Assembly: GCF_004571135.1 (NCBI RefSeq)
Contig: NZ_SPSB01000003.1
Location: 372,001 to 436,000 of the forward strand
DNA: 64,000 bases
Direction: 5' to 3'
Source: Algoriphagus kandeliae
GTDB lineage: Bacteria; Bacteroidota; Bacteroidia; Cytophagales; Cyclobacteriaceae
Part shown: in pieces, positions 1 to 9,972 of the stretch
How positions within the stretch are numbered: the stretch's first letter is position 1
Layout: every line of letters starts with the position of its first letter
The notes under the pieces: model-generated
Seen by the model: the letters and a program-made list of their open reading frames with translations, nothing else
Told to the model about the DNA's origin: nothing
Database searches by the model: none
Made by a program: the position numbers and the translations under genes

Positions 1-3000
1 CCAATATCATAGAATCCTACTAGTTGGAAATTCCTGATAAAATTAGAAGTGATATTTCCTCGAGTTAGATAGGAGAAAAGCGGAATCCTCAATTCTGTAG
101 AGAAGGTAATCACATTATTTCCACGGATTTCATCGTAATCATACCCTCTCAAATCCACAAAGTCCGCAAAAAGAATATTGGAGTTTTCAACACCGGTTGG
201 GTTTCGAACCGGTGAAACTTCCGGACGATTTGATGGTGGTTGATAAAATTCATTAAACAACCAATTATCCATACCTCCTACCAAGTAGGTCTGAGGGTTA
301 TTTCCAAAGAATGAACCAACATAAAGTTTGGAAGCTAGTACGATGTTTTTATGGACTCGTTGGTAATTTCTCACATCTAAATAGAAATTACTGAAGCTCC
401 TATCTGAGTGATTTAAGCCCTGATAATGGACAAAACCGACCTTACCTTTCAATCCAATCTGGGAGTACAATCCAATCTGCTGGGTGCGATCGTAAACAAA
501 CTCAACCTTTCCTCCCACATAATTCACATCAAATCGGTTAGACTCAGGATTTGCTGCCAAAATCAATGAATCTGGATTAAGATTGAAATATTGAGTCTTA
601 GCTAGGAAAGGTGCGATTGTAAACCTGGAATTAACATTGAATGGATAAGAAACTCCCGCTTCGACTTTGGTCAAAACATACTTTTGGAAAGTTATATCGT
701 CCTCTGTATAACGAATAGTTCTTCGATCGAACCTAGCCCGGAAGTCCAACCTACTCTTCAAATACTCATATTCAGCAAAAATATCCCCTCCTGAACGGAA
801 ATCCAGCGCAACAGAAATGCCTCCGGTTAGGGAATGATTATCTAACAAGTCAGTCATCTTTCCACTCATGCTTAAACCGAAGCCCCTTAGCGGATCGACT
901 ATAAAACGGGTATTTAGGTTATTGGTGAAAAACTGAGGCTCCATACCTCGAGGTCCAAATACCCGCTTTTGTAGAGATTGTCTCCGGAATGCCTCCAAGA
1001 TATTTCCTGCATTTTCTTCCGAAGTCTGACCTTGCTCACGATTAAGTTGTGGATTAGGAAGGGAATCGAAGGTGTAATTTTCCGTATTGATTCCAGCCCG
1101 ATTTTGAAACTTCAAGCGATCAACATTGATTGAGGTAGTGGTCTTTTGAGAAGTAGTATCAATTTTGATCGGCTCTTGTTCAATTTGAGGTTTTGGAGCT
1201 GTAGCTACTGTTTGTTGAGTTTCTTTGGGGGCAGACTCAATCAATCTCCTGGCCGCAATTCGCTCATTCAAACTTTTCGCTTGCTCCAATTGAATTCGAG
1301 GTGTACTTGGAGTAAATAAATCTGCACCGGAATAATTTTGAATAACTAGAAAACTTTCTTTTCCATCTCTTACTGAAAAAGCAATCTTATTCATCCGACT
1401 ATTGATATCAAATGATTCCAAGCTTTTACTATAACCCGTAATTTGGCTGGACACCTGATTTCCAACATTCAAACGCATCAAGTTATTAATACCGCTTAGG
1501 TCACTGAGATAGACAACGGTATTGCTATTGACTTTTCGAGGACGAATATTTTTGCTGTAACTATTGGTAAGCCTAGTCAGGCGAACGGTATCCCGAACCT
1601 CGGCCATGAAGATATTATAGCTCGTTTTGAACTGATTCAGATTTTCAAATTTACCGGAGAGCGAATCCAATTCTTCCGAATAATTGGTCGTGTAAATGAT
1701 GGTTGAATCATTGAGGAACATCGGCGTAAGATCGTCAAACTCATCGTTTGTCAATCTCCTCCCTGCCCCACGGGTATTTAAGGTGTAGATATCGGTCTTT
1801 CCATTTGAAATTGCCGAAAGCACCATATTTCGACCTGTACTATTAAAGTCGAGACTTAGGACTTGGTTGATATTTCGGAGGAATATTTTATCCTGATTCG
1901 TTCCATCGATTGAGCGCAGTCTTAGCGTCGTTATTCCACGTTTAAAAGATGCAATTGCCAAATTCGCCGAATCTCTCCAAGCAATAACTGGAGATCGGAA
2001 ATTTGGATTTTGATCCTCATATACGGATCCTCCTTGGAAAAGCGTACGCTCCAATCCAGAGGAAACTTCACGAACCTGAACCTTGTACTTCCCTTGATTA
2101 TTGATCACATAGGCCAAATTTAATCCATCGGGACTGAATTTGATATCCATGATAGTTCCAATCACGCGAGGTGAAGTCTGCGCAACTGCCTGAGAAGAAT
2201 TGATTTCTCGGAAGTTGGAATTAACCTGCTGATTGATGGTGAGATAGTACTTTCTCCAATCTTCAATGAAGGAATTAAAATTCAGTCCGACCGTATTGGC
2301 TACCGAATTTTCCTCATTTCGATTAATTCGTGAAAGATTTAGAATACTTGAAATATATCGGCGACCATATCGCTCTGCTATATAGTTCCAAATGGATTGG
2401 CCAACCAAAGCAGCCTCAATAGAATTCAATCGGAGGATTTTTGGAGTTTCATCTTCCTTCAAGTAGTGACGGATATAATCATCCATTTCTCTACTCCAGC
2501 CTTTAGCCAGGTAAAGAGAAATTCCCTCCACATACCATTCCGGAAAGCTATTGAGCAAATTGGACTGGAAGGCATCAGCTACAGATGCACCGTAAAGCAT
2601 TTCCTGAATGATGATTTTGGAAGTCGCGTAAATCAGGTCCTGCTTAAAAAGATCAACCTCTCCTTTGTAAGAAACCTCTGCGATTAGCCTGCTAAAATTG
2701 GTTTGCCCTTCCTCATTATATTCCTCCTTATTAAGGTTCAAATTGCTCTGAAGCAATTCTTCAGGAGAATTATAAATGTAAATTTTGGGCTTGGTGTAGG
2801 CCACATATCCGATCATTTGCGTCAAACGCTGAAACTCGGACTCTAAATACTCGATGGCAAGCTTGGCATTCGCTCCTCCCCTGTCGTAATAATAAACCTC
2901 AAAATTATTGGAGCTGTAAAAATACCAGTCAAACTGTTTGTGCTGTAAGCGGTTTTTCCCAAATCGTTCCTGATCAAATTGAGCAAAAGCCGAATCTGCA

Positions 3001-3053
3001 AAAAACAGGAAACCAAGAAAGAGAAGAATAATATGGAAAGACTTCTTTTGCAT
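1..3053 (-). CDS. TolB-like propeller / outer-membrane barrel fusion protein, partial (3' end missing)
   Basis: Open from the ATG at 3053 to the left edge, at least 1017 codons, so the C-terminus is lost. Visible order: signal peptide (about residues 1-24, ending SAFAQ); a metallopeptidase-like domain to about 250; a long region with TolB/WD40-like repeats; a linker rich in Gln, Thr and Pro; then alternating beta strands with RGYDYDEIRG and ELRIPLF, typical of Omp85/surface-antigen barrels. In the peptidase-like domain the HExxH position reads Q150-E-M-L-Y154, while the downstream PEWYVEG with Glu176 is kept, so it is probably catalytically dead. It follows the FAD oxidoreductase by 17 bases on the same strand. 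Similar Bacteroidota proteins are usually called TolB-like or biopolymer transporter proteins. The role is unknown; outer-membrane location is inferred. Confidence 0.8.
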   Translation of the reverse strand, partial: MQKKSFHIILLFLGFLFFADSAFAQFDQERFGKNRLQHKQFDWYFYSSNNFEVYYYDRGGANAKLAIEYLESEFQRLTQMIGYVAYTKPKIYIYNSPEELLQSNLNLNKEEYNEEGQTNFSRLIAEVSYKGEVDLFKQDLIYATSKIIIQEMLYGASVADAFQSNLLNSFPEWYVEGISLYLAKGWSREMDDYIRHYLKEDETPKILRLNSIEAALVGQSIWNYIAERYGRRYISSILNLSRINRNEENSVANTVGLNFNSFIEDWRKYYLTINQQVNSNFREINSSQAVAQTSPRVIGTIMDIKFSPDGLNLAYVINNQGKYKVQVREVSSGLERTLFQGGSVYEDQNPNFRSPVIAWRDSANLAIASFKRGITTLRLRSIDGTNQDKIFLRNINQVLSLDFNSTGRNMVLSAISNGKTDIYTLNTRGAGRRLTNDEFDDLTPMFLNDSTIIYTTNYSEELDSLSGKFENLNQFKTSYNIFMAEVRDTVRLTRLTNSYSKNIRPRKVNSNTVVYLSDLSGINNLMRLNVGNQVSSQITGYSKSLESFDINSRMNKIAFSVRDGKESFLVIQNYSGADLFTPSTPRIQLEQAKSLNERIAARRLIESAPKETQQTVATAPKPQIEQEPIKIDTTSQKTTTSINVDRLKFQNRAGINTENYTFDSLPNPQLNREQGQTSEENAGNILEAFRRQSLQKRVFGPRGMEPQFFTNNLNTRFIVDPLRGFGLSMSGKMTDLLDNHSLTGGISVALDFRSGGDIFAEYEYLKSRLDFRARFDRRTIRYTEDDITFQKYVLTKVEAGVSYPFNVNSRFTIAPFLAKTQYFNLNPDSLILAANPESNRFDVNYVGGKVEFVYDRTQQIGLYSQIGLKGKVGFVHYQGLNHSDRSFSNFYLDVRNYQRVHKNIVLASKLYVGSFFGNNPQTYLVGGMDNWLFNEFYQPPSNRPEVSPVRNPTGVENSNILFADFVDLRGYDYDEIRGNNVITFSTELRIPLFSYLTRGNITSNFIRNFQLVGFYDI

Positions 3054-3070
3054 GCTTTAAACTAGAAGTT

Positions 3071-4117
3071 TTAAATATAATCAAAATAGCGGGCGATATC
3101 CACCTCCTTCATTACAGGCTCTTCATTCAATAAATAAGCGTTCATCATATTACTGAAATAAGGAACCAAAGAGACACCTTTGGCTCCAAAACCATTGAAT
3201 ATGTAAACGCCTGAAAGACTAGGATGTTTCCCCAAAAACGGTTTCCTGTCTTTTGTAGCTGGACGAATTCCAAATTTATGTGAAACAACTTCCTCAACTG
3301 GTAAATTAACCAAACCTTGAAGTCGCTCCAAAAGCTCATTTTTAGCTCGCTCAGTAGGACCAATATCCAAATCATGCCAGGTATAAGTCGAGCCCACACG
3401 ATGAATCCCATCCCCCAAATGAACTCGGAACACCCCTCGATTCACAATATATTCAGGGCAAAATTCTTGCTTTAACTCCAGAATTTCCCCTTTTACAGGT
3501 GCAAAAGGTAAAAATCCAAAAAACGAGGTTTGGGCAGCATGAACCCCATTACAAAACACCACTGAAGGCGTCTCAATATCTCCATAATGCCAATTTCCAT
3601 TCTCAAACTGAAGCATACTCTCTTCAAAATTCTCAATAGAAAAATTATCAGAAAACTTCTTCTTAAAAGCATCCAAAAACGCAGGAATATCAAGCCATCC
3701 AGATTGTCGCAGCATTACTCCTCCATAAGGATCTTGGAGGTGAGAGGACTGAGATTCGGTGACCAATTCCTTGATATAAGGAATAAAAACCTCATCCGAA
3801 CTGTTACCCATCCATTCATTTTGCTCTTCAATACTTATAAAAGGTCTATAAATCGTCTCCGGGCGCAGGAAACTTGCCCCTGTCTTTTTTTCAATTTCCC
3901 GATAAAAGGGTTCGATCTCTGGAAACAATTGATCTGCTAACCAAGTCTTTACCATTTTTCTTCCCGTCACAGGATTGTAAAGTCCTGCTGCAATCCTACT
4001 GGATTGGTTTTTTTCCGGTAGATCCAAGATCCGAATTGTTTTCCCAGATTGGATCAATCGGTACCCCAATGCTGTCCCGGCTAAGCCTCCTCCGATTAGC
4101 AAAAAATCAATTTTCAT
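3071..4117 (-). CDS. FAD-dependent oxidoreductase, DAO family
   Basis: 348 residues. The N-terminus has a dinucleotide-binding fold (IGGGLAGTALG, residues 8-18) followed by an acidic second strand and the AAGLYNPVTGRK segment seen in glycine oxidase/MnmC-C-like flavoproteins. The C-terminal part has GIRPATKDRKPFLG and a final FGAKGVSLVPY motif contacting FAD in DAO enzymes. The substrate cannot be read from the sequence; resemblance to the FAD domain of tRNA-modifying MnmC is possible, but no methyltransferase domain is attached. It is divergent from the MBL hydrolase at 4171 and probably co-transcribed with the TolB-like gene downstream. No signal peptide, so cytoplasmic. Confidence 0.85.
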   Translation of the reverse strand: MKIDFLLIGGGLAGTALGYRLIQSGKTIRILDLPEKNQSSRIAAGLYNPVTGRKMVKTWLADQLFPEIEPFYREIEKKTGASFLRPETIYRPFISIEEQNEWMGNSSDEVFIPYIKELVTESQSSHLQDPYGGVMLRQSGWLDIPAFLDAFKKKFSDNFSIENFEESMLQFENGNWHYGDIETPSVVFCNGVHAAQTSFFGFLPFAPVKGEILELKQEFCPEYIVNRGVFRVHLGDGIHRVGSTYTWHDLDIGPTERAKNELLERLQGLVNLPVEEVVSHKFGIRPATKDRKPFLGKHPSLSGVYIFNGFGAKGVSLVPYFSNMMNAYLLNEEPVMKEVDIARYFDYI

Positions 4118-4170
4118 AGCTCAAATAACGGGTTTTATTCCTTATTTTGTTTTTGCAGATCGAGAAAATC

Positions 4171-4824
4171 ATGCTGAGAATTCAAACATTCACATTCAAT
4201 CCCTTCCAAGAAAACACCTATGTCATTTCGGACTCGGAAGGGCATGCAGCAATCATAGACCCCGGAAACTATGAGTCTTCGGAAAACCAATTATTAGTGG
4301 ACTACATTCGAGAAGAAAACTTGAAGCCAGAGCTTCTCTTGAATACGCATTGCCACATCGATCATGTCCTTGGAAATGCATTTGTGAAGCGGACATTTGG
4401 TATTTCTCTTTGGATTCACGAACAGGAAAGCCCAGTATTGAATTCGGCCAAAGTTTTTGCCCCGAATTATGGTTTTGCTCGCTATGAAGCCACAGAGCCG
4501 GATGGATATTTGACAGAAAACCAAATCATTCAAATTGGAAATGAAAGGCTAAAGGTTCTATTTGTTCCGGGTCATGCACCAGGACATGTGGTATTTTACC
4601 ATGAACCGAGCAAGCAATGTATTGGAGGAGACACTTTATTCCGAGGAAGTATTGGCAGAACGGACCTACCTGGAGGAAATCACGATCTACTATTGAAAAA
4701 AATTAAATCCGAACTTTTTACTTTGCCGGAAGAGACGATTATTTACCCAGGTCATGGCCCGACGACCACTATTGGATTTGAAAAAGAATACAACCCTTTC
4801 GTAGGAAAAAAAGCCACATTCTGA
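4171..4824 (+). CDS. MBL-fold metallo-hydrolase, glyoxalase II-like
   Basis: 217 residues from the ATG at 4171; a TTG at 4147 would add eight residues but matches no family start. Zinc-binding motifs of the family are complete: THCHIDH near residue 58, GHAPGH near 130, GGDTLF, and a final PGHGP. The compact length and GSIGRTDLPGG segment fit the YcbL/glyoxalase II-like hydrolases rather than a beta-lactamase. The in vivo thioester substrate is unknown. It heads a tight five-gene plus-strand unit (two bases to pssA, then porU, porV and M16). A 7-of-8 match to TAnnTTTG sits at 4142-4149. Confidence 0.88.
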   Translation: MLRIQTFTFNPFQENTYVISDSEGHAAIIDPGNYESSENQLLVDYIREENLKPELLLNTHCHIDHVLGNAFVKRTFGISLWIHEQESPVLNSAKVFAPNYGFARYEATEPDGYLTENQIIQIGNERLKVLFVPGHAPGHVVFYHEPSKQCIGGDTLFRGSIGRTDLPGGNHDLLLKKIKSELFTLPEETIIYPGHGPTTTIGFEKEYNPFVGKKATF

Positions 4825-4826
4825 AT

Positions 4827-5519
4827 TTGAAAATCAAATCACACATCCCAAATATTTTGACGCTTGGAAATCTTCTTTCCGGCGTAATCGGTTGCATCTG
4901 GGTAATCGAGGGAAATTACCAAGCTGGAGCTTATTTCATCCTGTTGGCTGCATTGCTTGATTTTTTTGATGGCTTTGCTGCAAGATTGCTTAAAGTGACA
5001 GGAGAATTAGGCAAACAACTCGATTCCTTGGCAGACCTTGTTTCCTTCGGTGTATTACCAGGATTTATCTTGGTTTCTTGGATCCAAAATTTAACCTCCA
5101 CCGAATGGCTAGCCTATCTTGCGCTGACCATTCCATTGTTTTCAGCTCTTAGATTAGCCAAATTCAATATTGACGAAAGACAATCTGATCGTTTCATCGG
5201 CTTGCCTACTCCTGCAAATGCTTTGTTTTTCAGCACACTCCCTTTTCTTTCTTCCCAATTGGCACAGCTGGATTTTTTATTTGCTAATCCTTGGTTTCTC
5301 ATCGTTCTTGCTTGGATTTTTTCTTTGTTACTCGTAGCAGAGCTTCCTCTCATTGCCTTGAAATTCAAAAACTTTTCTGCCCGAGACAATGTATTTAGAT
5401 ATATGCTCATCGGGTCAGGAGCAATTTTGCTTTTGACTATGGGTTTGGCGGGAGTACCACTTGTGATTTTATTTTACTTGGTGCTTTCTGTGATCGAAAA
5501 CTCCGTTTTTTCTCCATGA
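4827..5519 (+). CDS. pssA: CDP-diacylglycerol--serine O-phosphatidyltransferase
   Basis: 230 residues, starting at TTG 4827; the protein then begins KIKSHIPNILTLGN, the usual family N-terminus, and no ATG is nearby. It makes phosphatidylserine from CDP-diacylglycerol and serine, the first step to phosphatidylethanolamine, in the inner membrane. The CDP-alcohol phosphotransferase signature is complete near residues 47-72: DGFAAR, then GKQLDSLAD with the last two aspartates. Several hydrophobic helices follow. The stop overlaps the porU start by four bases, so translation is probably coupled. The membrane-lipid gene sitting at the head of T9SS genes is conserved-looking but functionally unexplained. 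Confidence 0.92.
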   Translation: MKIKSHIPNILTLGNLLSGVIGCIWVIEGNYQAGAYFILLAALLDFFDGFAARLLKVTGELGKQLDSLADLVSFGVLPGFILVSWIQNLTSTEWLAYLALTIPLFSALRLAKFNIDERQSDRFIGLPTPANALFFSTLPFLSSQLAQLDFLFANPWFLIVLAWIFSLLLVAELPLIALKFKNFSARDNVFRYMLIGSGAILLLTMGLAGVPLVILFYLVLSVIENSVFSP

Positions 5520-8500
5520 GAAATACTCTCAAAGTAAGTTTTTCCTTTCTTCTATTAATATTTCTAAGCCCCCAAGCTTGGTCACAAGAGCGCTTTTTCA
5601 AATTCCCAATTCTAGAGAACGGCATCTATCAATTATCCAAAAACCAATTAGCAGAATTAGGTTTTAGTGATTTTTCTGAAGTGGCTTTCTTCGGCTATCC
5701 AGGAAGACTTCCTCAGAAATTAGATAGCAGCCAACTGGAATGGAGAGAAATTCCTTCCATGGAAACGGAATCCGGTCTTCTGGTATTTCTGACTGGACCT
5801 CATGTCATAAATCCAATAAATGAAGGCATTGAATATTTGCATCATTACTATTCCGATACACTATACTACTTGATCGGAAAAAAGGACAGTCCTAAACGAG
5901 TTTTTCCTTTCTCTAGTCAGGAGGATATCCCAAATCAAAACCAACTTTTATACCAATGGACTGCTTTAAAAGGGGAAGAAACCAATATTCTGAATTCGGG
6001 CAGAGTTTGGTATTCCAAACCTGTCGGTGCCGGCGCAATCCAATCCATTCCCATCCGAAAAGGCACTGAAAGTACTGCTCCTTGGAAAATTCAAGGAAAA
6101 GTCATGGCACAATCGCTCCAAGCGAGCCAAATCTCCATAATAGAAAATGGAAATGTGATTACAAGTGCCCAACTCGCTCCCATTCCAAATTCCACCTATG
6201 GAATAAAAGGATCGGAAGCATCTTTGGAAGCGACTTTTGAACCTTCCACCAGCACAGTCAACACCATAGAACTTGGATTTGAAAGTAGCGATCCGAATGG
6301 AAACGGTTATTTCGAACAACTTTTAGTAGGAGTTCCATTCAATTCAGACAATTTGGACCCGGGGCTTTATTTTCCTGAAAACAAAAGTTCATTTTCCACA
6401 AATTGCACGACTTGTCAAGCTTGGGAAGTCAGTGATTTTTTTAATCCCAAAGCTTTTGAAGAACAAAGTTCATTATCGGGGCAGAAGATTATCATATTTG
6501 AACAAGGCTCTATACAGCCCATCCAACAAATTGAATCCGTTGAAAACATTCTTTTGTCAAATGGAAATTGGCCTGAACTCTTAATTATTACCGATGATCT
6601 TTTTTTCCCTGAAGCCGAAAAATTAAGCACCCACAAAATGGCCCAAGGGATTTTTGTCCAGGCTGTTTCGACTCGGGATATCTATGATCATTTTGGGTAT
6701 GGAAATCGAGATATTGTAGCTATCCGAAATTTCTTAGCTTGGCATTTTCATGAGGGAAAAAAGCTTAAAAATGTCCTTTTCTTGGGAAAAGGAACGTTTG
6801 ATTATAAAGGAAAATTAGGAGGCCGTCCCTCTATCGTTCCAACCTACTCCAGCAGAAATAGCCTCAATCCATTAACCACCTTCAGTTCGGATGATTTTTT
6901 TGGATTACTGGAGATAGGTCAGGGAAATTGGGAAGAAAGTCAAGAAGGAGATGAAACTTTGTCAATTGGAATAGGTAGACTCCCGGTAATCAACCGCCGT
7001 GAAGCAGAACTCGTAATCAAAAAAATCATGGATTACGAATCGAATTCCTCATTTGGGAGATGGAAACGAAATTTTTCCCTCTTTGCAGATGACGGAGACA
7101 ACAATATTCACCTTCGAGATGCAGAATCTCACAGTACTTTTCTTGGAGAAAATGCAAACTCCTATTTTCAGGAAAAACTTTACCTGGATCGTTTTGAGCA
7201 GACTTCAGATAATCAATCCCAACGTTCTCCTGAAGCAAAAGAAAAGCTTCTTCAAACTTTGGAAGATGGAACCCTATTCTTGAATTTTATTGGGCACGGG
7301 AATGAAACTACCCTGACAGCAGAAGAGGTTTTTCGTATTGAAGATCTTGCCAACTGGCCAAACTTCCAAAATTTACCTCTTTGGGTGACTGCCACCTGTG
7401 AATTTGGAAGACACGATAGCCCCTTTATTCGCTCTGCGGCTGAGGAATTGTTAATAGCAGAAGGAAAGGGAGCTATTGGTCTCCTGACAACTGGCAGGCC
7501 TGTTTTTAGCAGCGTAAACTTCAGGTTGAATGAGGCTTTCATTCAGGAAGTTTTCAAAAAAGTGAATGGAAAAACCCAAGACCTAGGAAACATTTACAAA
7601 AACACTAAAAATGCAAGCCTCAATGGTCCTCTAAACAGAAATTTTAGTCTTCTAGGAGATCCAAGCATGAAATTGGACTATCCGGATTTTGAAGTCAAAA
7701 TCACAGAATGGAAAGATGATTCTGGAAAAAACCTATCTTCACTTCCCTTTCTTACGGAAATCACTTACGTTGGTGAAATTGTAGATCCACAAACTGGAAA
7801 TCGAATATCTGATTTTAATGGAAGTTTTGAAATTGAACTCCGGGATAAAGAAGTCAAAATAAAAACATTAGGAGACGAAAGCAGCCCGGTTGAATTTCCA
7901 GATGAAATCATCATGCTCTTTAGAGGAAGTGGAAAGGTGGTAAATGGAATTTTCGAAGGAAAATTTAGGCTTCCAGAAGGGCTTTCTACTGATTTGAATG
8001 AGGGAAGGCTTCGATTTTATGCCGTTGATTCAACTCTCTCTCAAGATGCCTCCGGTGGTCAAAAAGCACTACTTGGCGGTGAAAACACAGCAAAACCTGA
8101 TGATGATGAAGGCCCGGAAATTAAAGTGATTATTGAAAACCAATCCATCACTCCATTTATATTTCCTAAAAATCAGTTGGAAGCCAGCTTTGAATTTTTT
8201 GACCTGACAGGTATCGATGTCAGTGGGCTTATTCCAGAATACGACCTTAGTATTCGAATAAATGGTGGCGATGAACAAGTCCTCAATCAACGATATATCA
8301 GTTTAGACGGATCTTATCAAAGGGGGAAGGTAAATTACACCTTAAAAGGTTTGCAGGAAGGTATCAATACCCTTGAAATCAAAGCAGCTGATTTATTGGG
8401 AAATATTTCTACAGTAAGTGTTCAGATAGAAGTAAGGGGAAGTAACCAAATGAAAATCTTAGATCACATGGTTTTCCCAAATCCAGCTAATCAAAAAACA

Positions 8501-8758
8501 ACCTTTAAAGTATCACATAACAGACCTGGAGAAAATTTGGTTATAGGCTTGGAAGTATATGATATGGCAGGAAATATACTATTTTCAGAGTCTGAACGTT
8601 GGGTAAAAGTTGACCCTGATTTGGAGGCCTTTTCATGGATTTTTTTACAAAGTCAGTCTAAAATTCCAGCAAAAGGAACTTATATTTACAAATTGACGCT
8701 TCAGTCGGAGAGGGATAATTCCTTCGATTCGATCAGCGGAAAACTTATAATTGAATGA
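5516..8758 (+). CDS. porU: type IX secretion system sortase PorU
   Basis: 1080 residues. PorU is the gingipain-related (C25) cysteine protease on the outer face of the outer membrane that removes C-terminal sorting domains from T9SS cargo and attaches the cargo to lipid. A signal peptide (1-23, ending AWSQ) precedes a long N-terminal region and the C25 domain around residues 350-690. Catalytic residues are visible: His594 in FIGHG and Cys628 in WVTATCEFG. The C-terminus from about residue 980 (FPNPANQ) resembles a sorting domain, as in known PorU, which keeps it. It overlaps pssA and porV by four bases each. Identification is strong because porV follows directly. Confidence 0.95.
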   Translation: MRNTLKVSFSFLLLIFLSPQAWSQERFFKFPILENGIYQLSKNQLAELGFSDFSEVAFFGYPGRLPQKLDSSQLEWREIPSMETESGLLVFLTGPHVINPINEGIEYLHHYYSDTLYYLIGKKDSPKRVFPFSSQEDIPNQNQLLYQWTALKGEETNILNSGRVWYSKPVGAGAIQSIPIRKGTESTAPWKIQGKVMAQSLQASQISIIENGNVITSAQLAPIPNSTYGIKGSEASLEATFEPSTSTVNTIELGFESSDPNGNGYFEQLLVGVPFNSDNLDPGLYFPENKSSFSTNCTTCQAWEVSDFFNPKAFEEQSSLSGQKIIIFEQGSIQPIQQIESVENILLSNGNWPELLIITDDLFFPEAEKLSTHKMAQGIFVQAVSTRDIYDHFGYGNRDIVAIRNFLAWHFHEGKKLKNVLFLGKGTFDYKGKLGGRPSIVPTYSSRNSLNPLTTFSSDDFFGLLEIGQGNWEESQEGDETLSIGIGRLPVINRREAELVIKKIMDYESNSSFGRWKRNFSLFADDGDNNIHLRDAESHSTFLGENANSYFQEKLYLDRFEQTSDNQSQRSPEAKEKLLQTLEDGTLFLNFIGHGNETTLTAEEVFRIEDLANWPNFQNLPLWVTATCEFGRHDSPFIRSAAEELLIAEGKGAIGLLTTGRPVFSSVNFRLNEAFIQEVFKKVNGKTQDLGNIYKNTKNASLNGPLNRNFSLLGDPSMKLDYPDFEVKITEWKDDSGKNLSSLPFLTEITYVGEIVDPQTGNRISDFNGSFEIELRDKEVKIKTLGDESSPVEFPDEIIMLFRGSGKVVNGIFEGKFRLPEGLSTDLNEGRLRFYAVDSTLSQDASGGQKALLGGENTAKPDDDEGPEIKVIIENQSITPFIFPKNQLEASFEFFDLTGIDVSGLIPEYDLSIRINGGDEQVLNQRYISLDGSYQRGKVNYTLKGLQEGINTLEIKAADLLGNISTVSVQIEVRGSNQMKILDHMVFPNPANQKTTFKVSHNRPGENLVIGLEVYDMAGNILFSESERWVKVDPDLEAFSWIFLQSQSKIPAKGTYIYKLTLQSERDNSFDSISGKLIIE

Positions 8759-9969
8759 AGATAAAAGGCATTTGGAGACAAGGTGTATTGCTTTTTGGAT
8801 TGGTCCTGATCAATTCCACCTTGCTGCTTGCTCAAAATTCCGTTGTCATATCGGGACAAGATCCTGAGAGAAGGGTGATTACTACGGCCGTTCCCTTTTT
8901 GAATTTTGCCCCAGATTCCCGCCATTCTGCAATGGGAGATGTCGGGGTGGCAACTAGTCCGGATGCAAATTCTGCTCACTGGAATAGTGGAAAGCTTGCC
9001 TTTATCGAAGACCAAATGGGGTTCTCCCTGTCTTATTCCCCTTGGCTTGGAAAATTGGTCAATGACATGTCCTTAAGTTATTTGACTGGTTTCTTTAAAA
9101 TCGATGAAAATTCCGCCTTTGGTTTTGATCTCCGGTATTTCAATATGGGAGACATACAATTGACAGATGGATTGGGGAATGAACTAGGGGAATTTAATCC
9201 TAGGGACATTGCCATTGGTGGAACTTATTCGAGAAAGCTTTCAGCTAACTTAGGACTAGGAATTTCAGCCCGTTTTATTCATTCTAATCTTTCAGGAAAT
9301 ATTTCTGCCGTAGGTGGAAGTGAAGGGAGACCGGGAGTAAGTGTGGGCACCGACGTGGGCTTATATTACAGCAAACCTATTTTGTCAGGTTCCAAAGAAG
9401 GAACTTGGTCCTGGGGAATAAATATTTCGAACATTGGACCAAAGATCACCTACAATAGTGCCGACGATTTGGATTATATTCCAACAAACCTACGAATTGG
9501 GACAGCTTATTCGGTAGAACTGAATGAATTGAATACACTAACCTTCGCACTTGATTTCAATAAGTTGTTGGTTCCGAGTCCTCCTGTTTACGCGACTAAT
9601 CCTGATGGAACCTTGGCTACTGACGAGGATGGAAATTTGATCATTGAACGTGGAAAAGATCCAAATCGCCCATTGATTTCAGGAATGTTTGGTTCTCTTG
9701 CAGACGCTCCTGATGGGTTTAAAGAGGAAATTCAAGAAGTAACCTTATCCTTTGGAGCAGAATACATTTACAATCAAAAATTTGCCTTGAGAACAGGTTA
9801 CTTTTTTGAAAATCCTACCAAAGGCGGAAGGAGATATTTTACTATGGGAGTTGGGTTTAACTTCAACAGACTTGGCTTTAATTTCTCCTATCTTGTTCCT
9901 CAAACCCAAAACCATCCCCTAGCCGAAACTTTACGATTTAGCTTGCTTTACACCATCCCGAATAATTAA
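8755..9969 (+). CDS. porV: type IX secretion system outer-membrane protein PorV
   Basis: 404 residues with a signal peptide (about 1-26, ending LLLAQ). The mature N-terminus has the PorV hallmark stretch from ITTAVPFLNFAPDSR through SAMGDVGVATSP to ANSAHWN, after which the sequence is a FadL-like 14-strand barrel with alternating strands to the C-terminus. PorV (LptO) receives cargo from the translocon and presents it to PorU in the attachment complex, so the overlapping porU-porV order is meaningful. An extra acidic loop (residues 275-305, with DEDGN) is visible. No missing segments. Confidence 0.95.
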   Translation: MKIKGIWRQGVLLFGLVLINSTLLLAQNSVVISGQDPERRVITTAVPFLNFAPDSRHSAMGDVGVATSPDANSAHWNSGKLAFIEDQMGFSLSYSPWLGKLVNDMSLSYLTGFFKIDENSAFGFDLRYFNMGDIQLTDGLGNELGEFNPRDIAIGGTYSRKLSANLGLGISARFIHSNLSGNISAVGGSEGRPGVSVGTDVGLYYSKPILSGSKEGTWSWGINISNIGPKITYNSADDLDYIPTNLRIGTAYSVELNELNTLTFALDFNKLLVPSPPVYATNPDGTLATDEDGNLIIERGKDPNRPLISGMFGSLADAPDGFKEEIQEVTLSFGAEYIYNQKFALRTGYFFENPTKGGRRYFTMGVGFNFNRLGFNFSYLVPQTQNHPLAETLRFSLLYTIPNN

Positions 9970-9972
9970 TCG

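Noticed and set aside
2397-2687. Plus-strand 96-codon frame in the TolB-like gene
   Set aside because: Antisense to a clearly coding frame, with no start context.
4171-4824. MBL protein as a beta-lactamase
   Set aside because: No signal peptide and the GSIGRTDLPGG segment and length fit the glyoxalase II/YcbL group.
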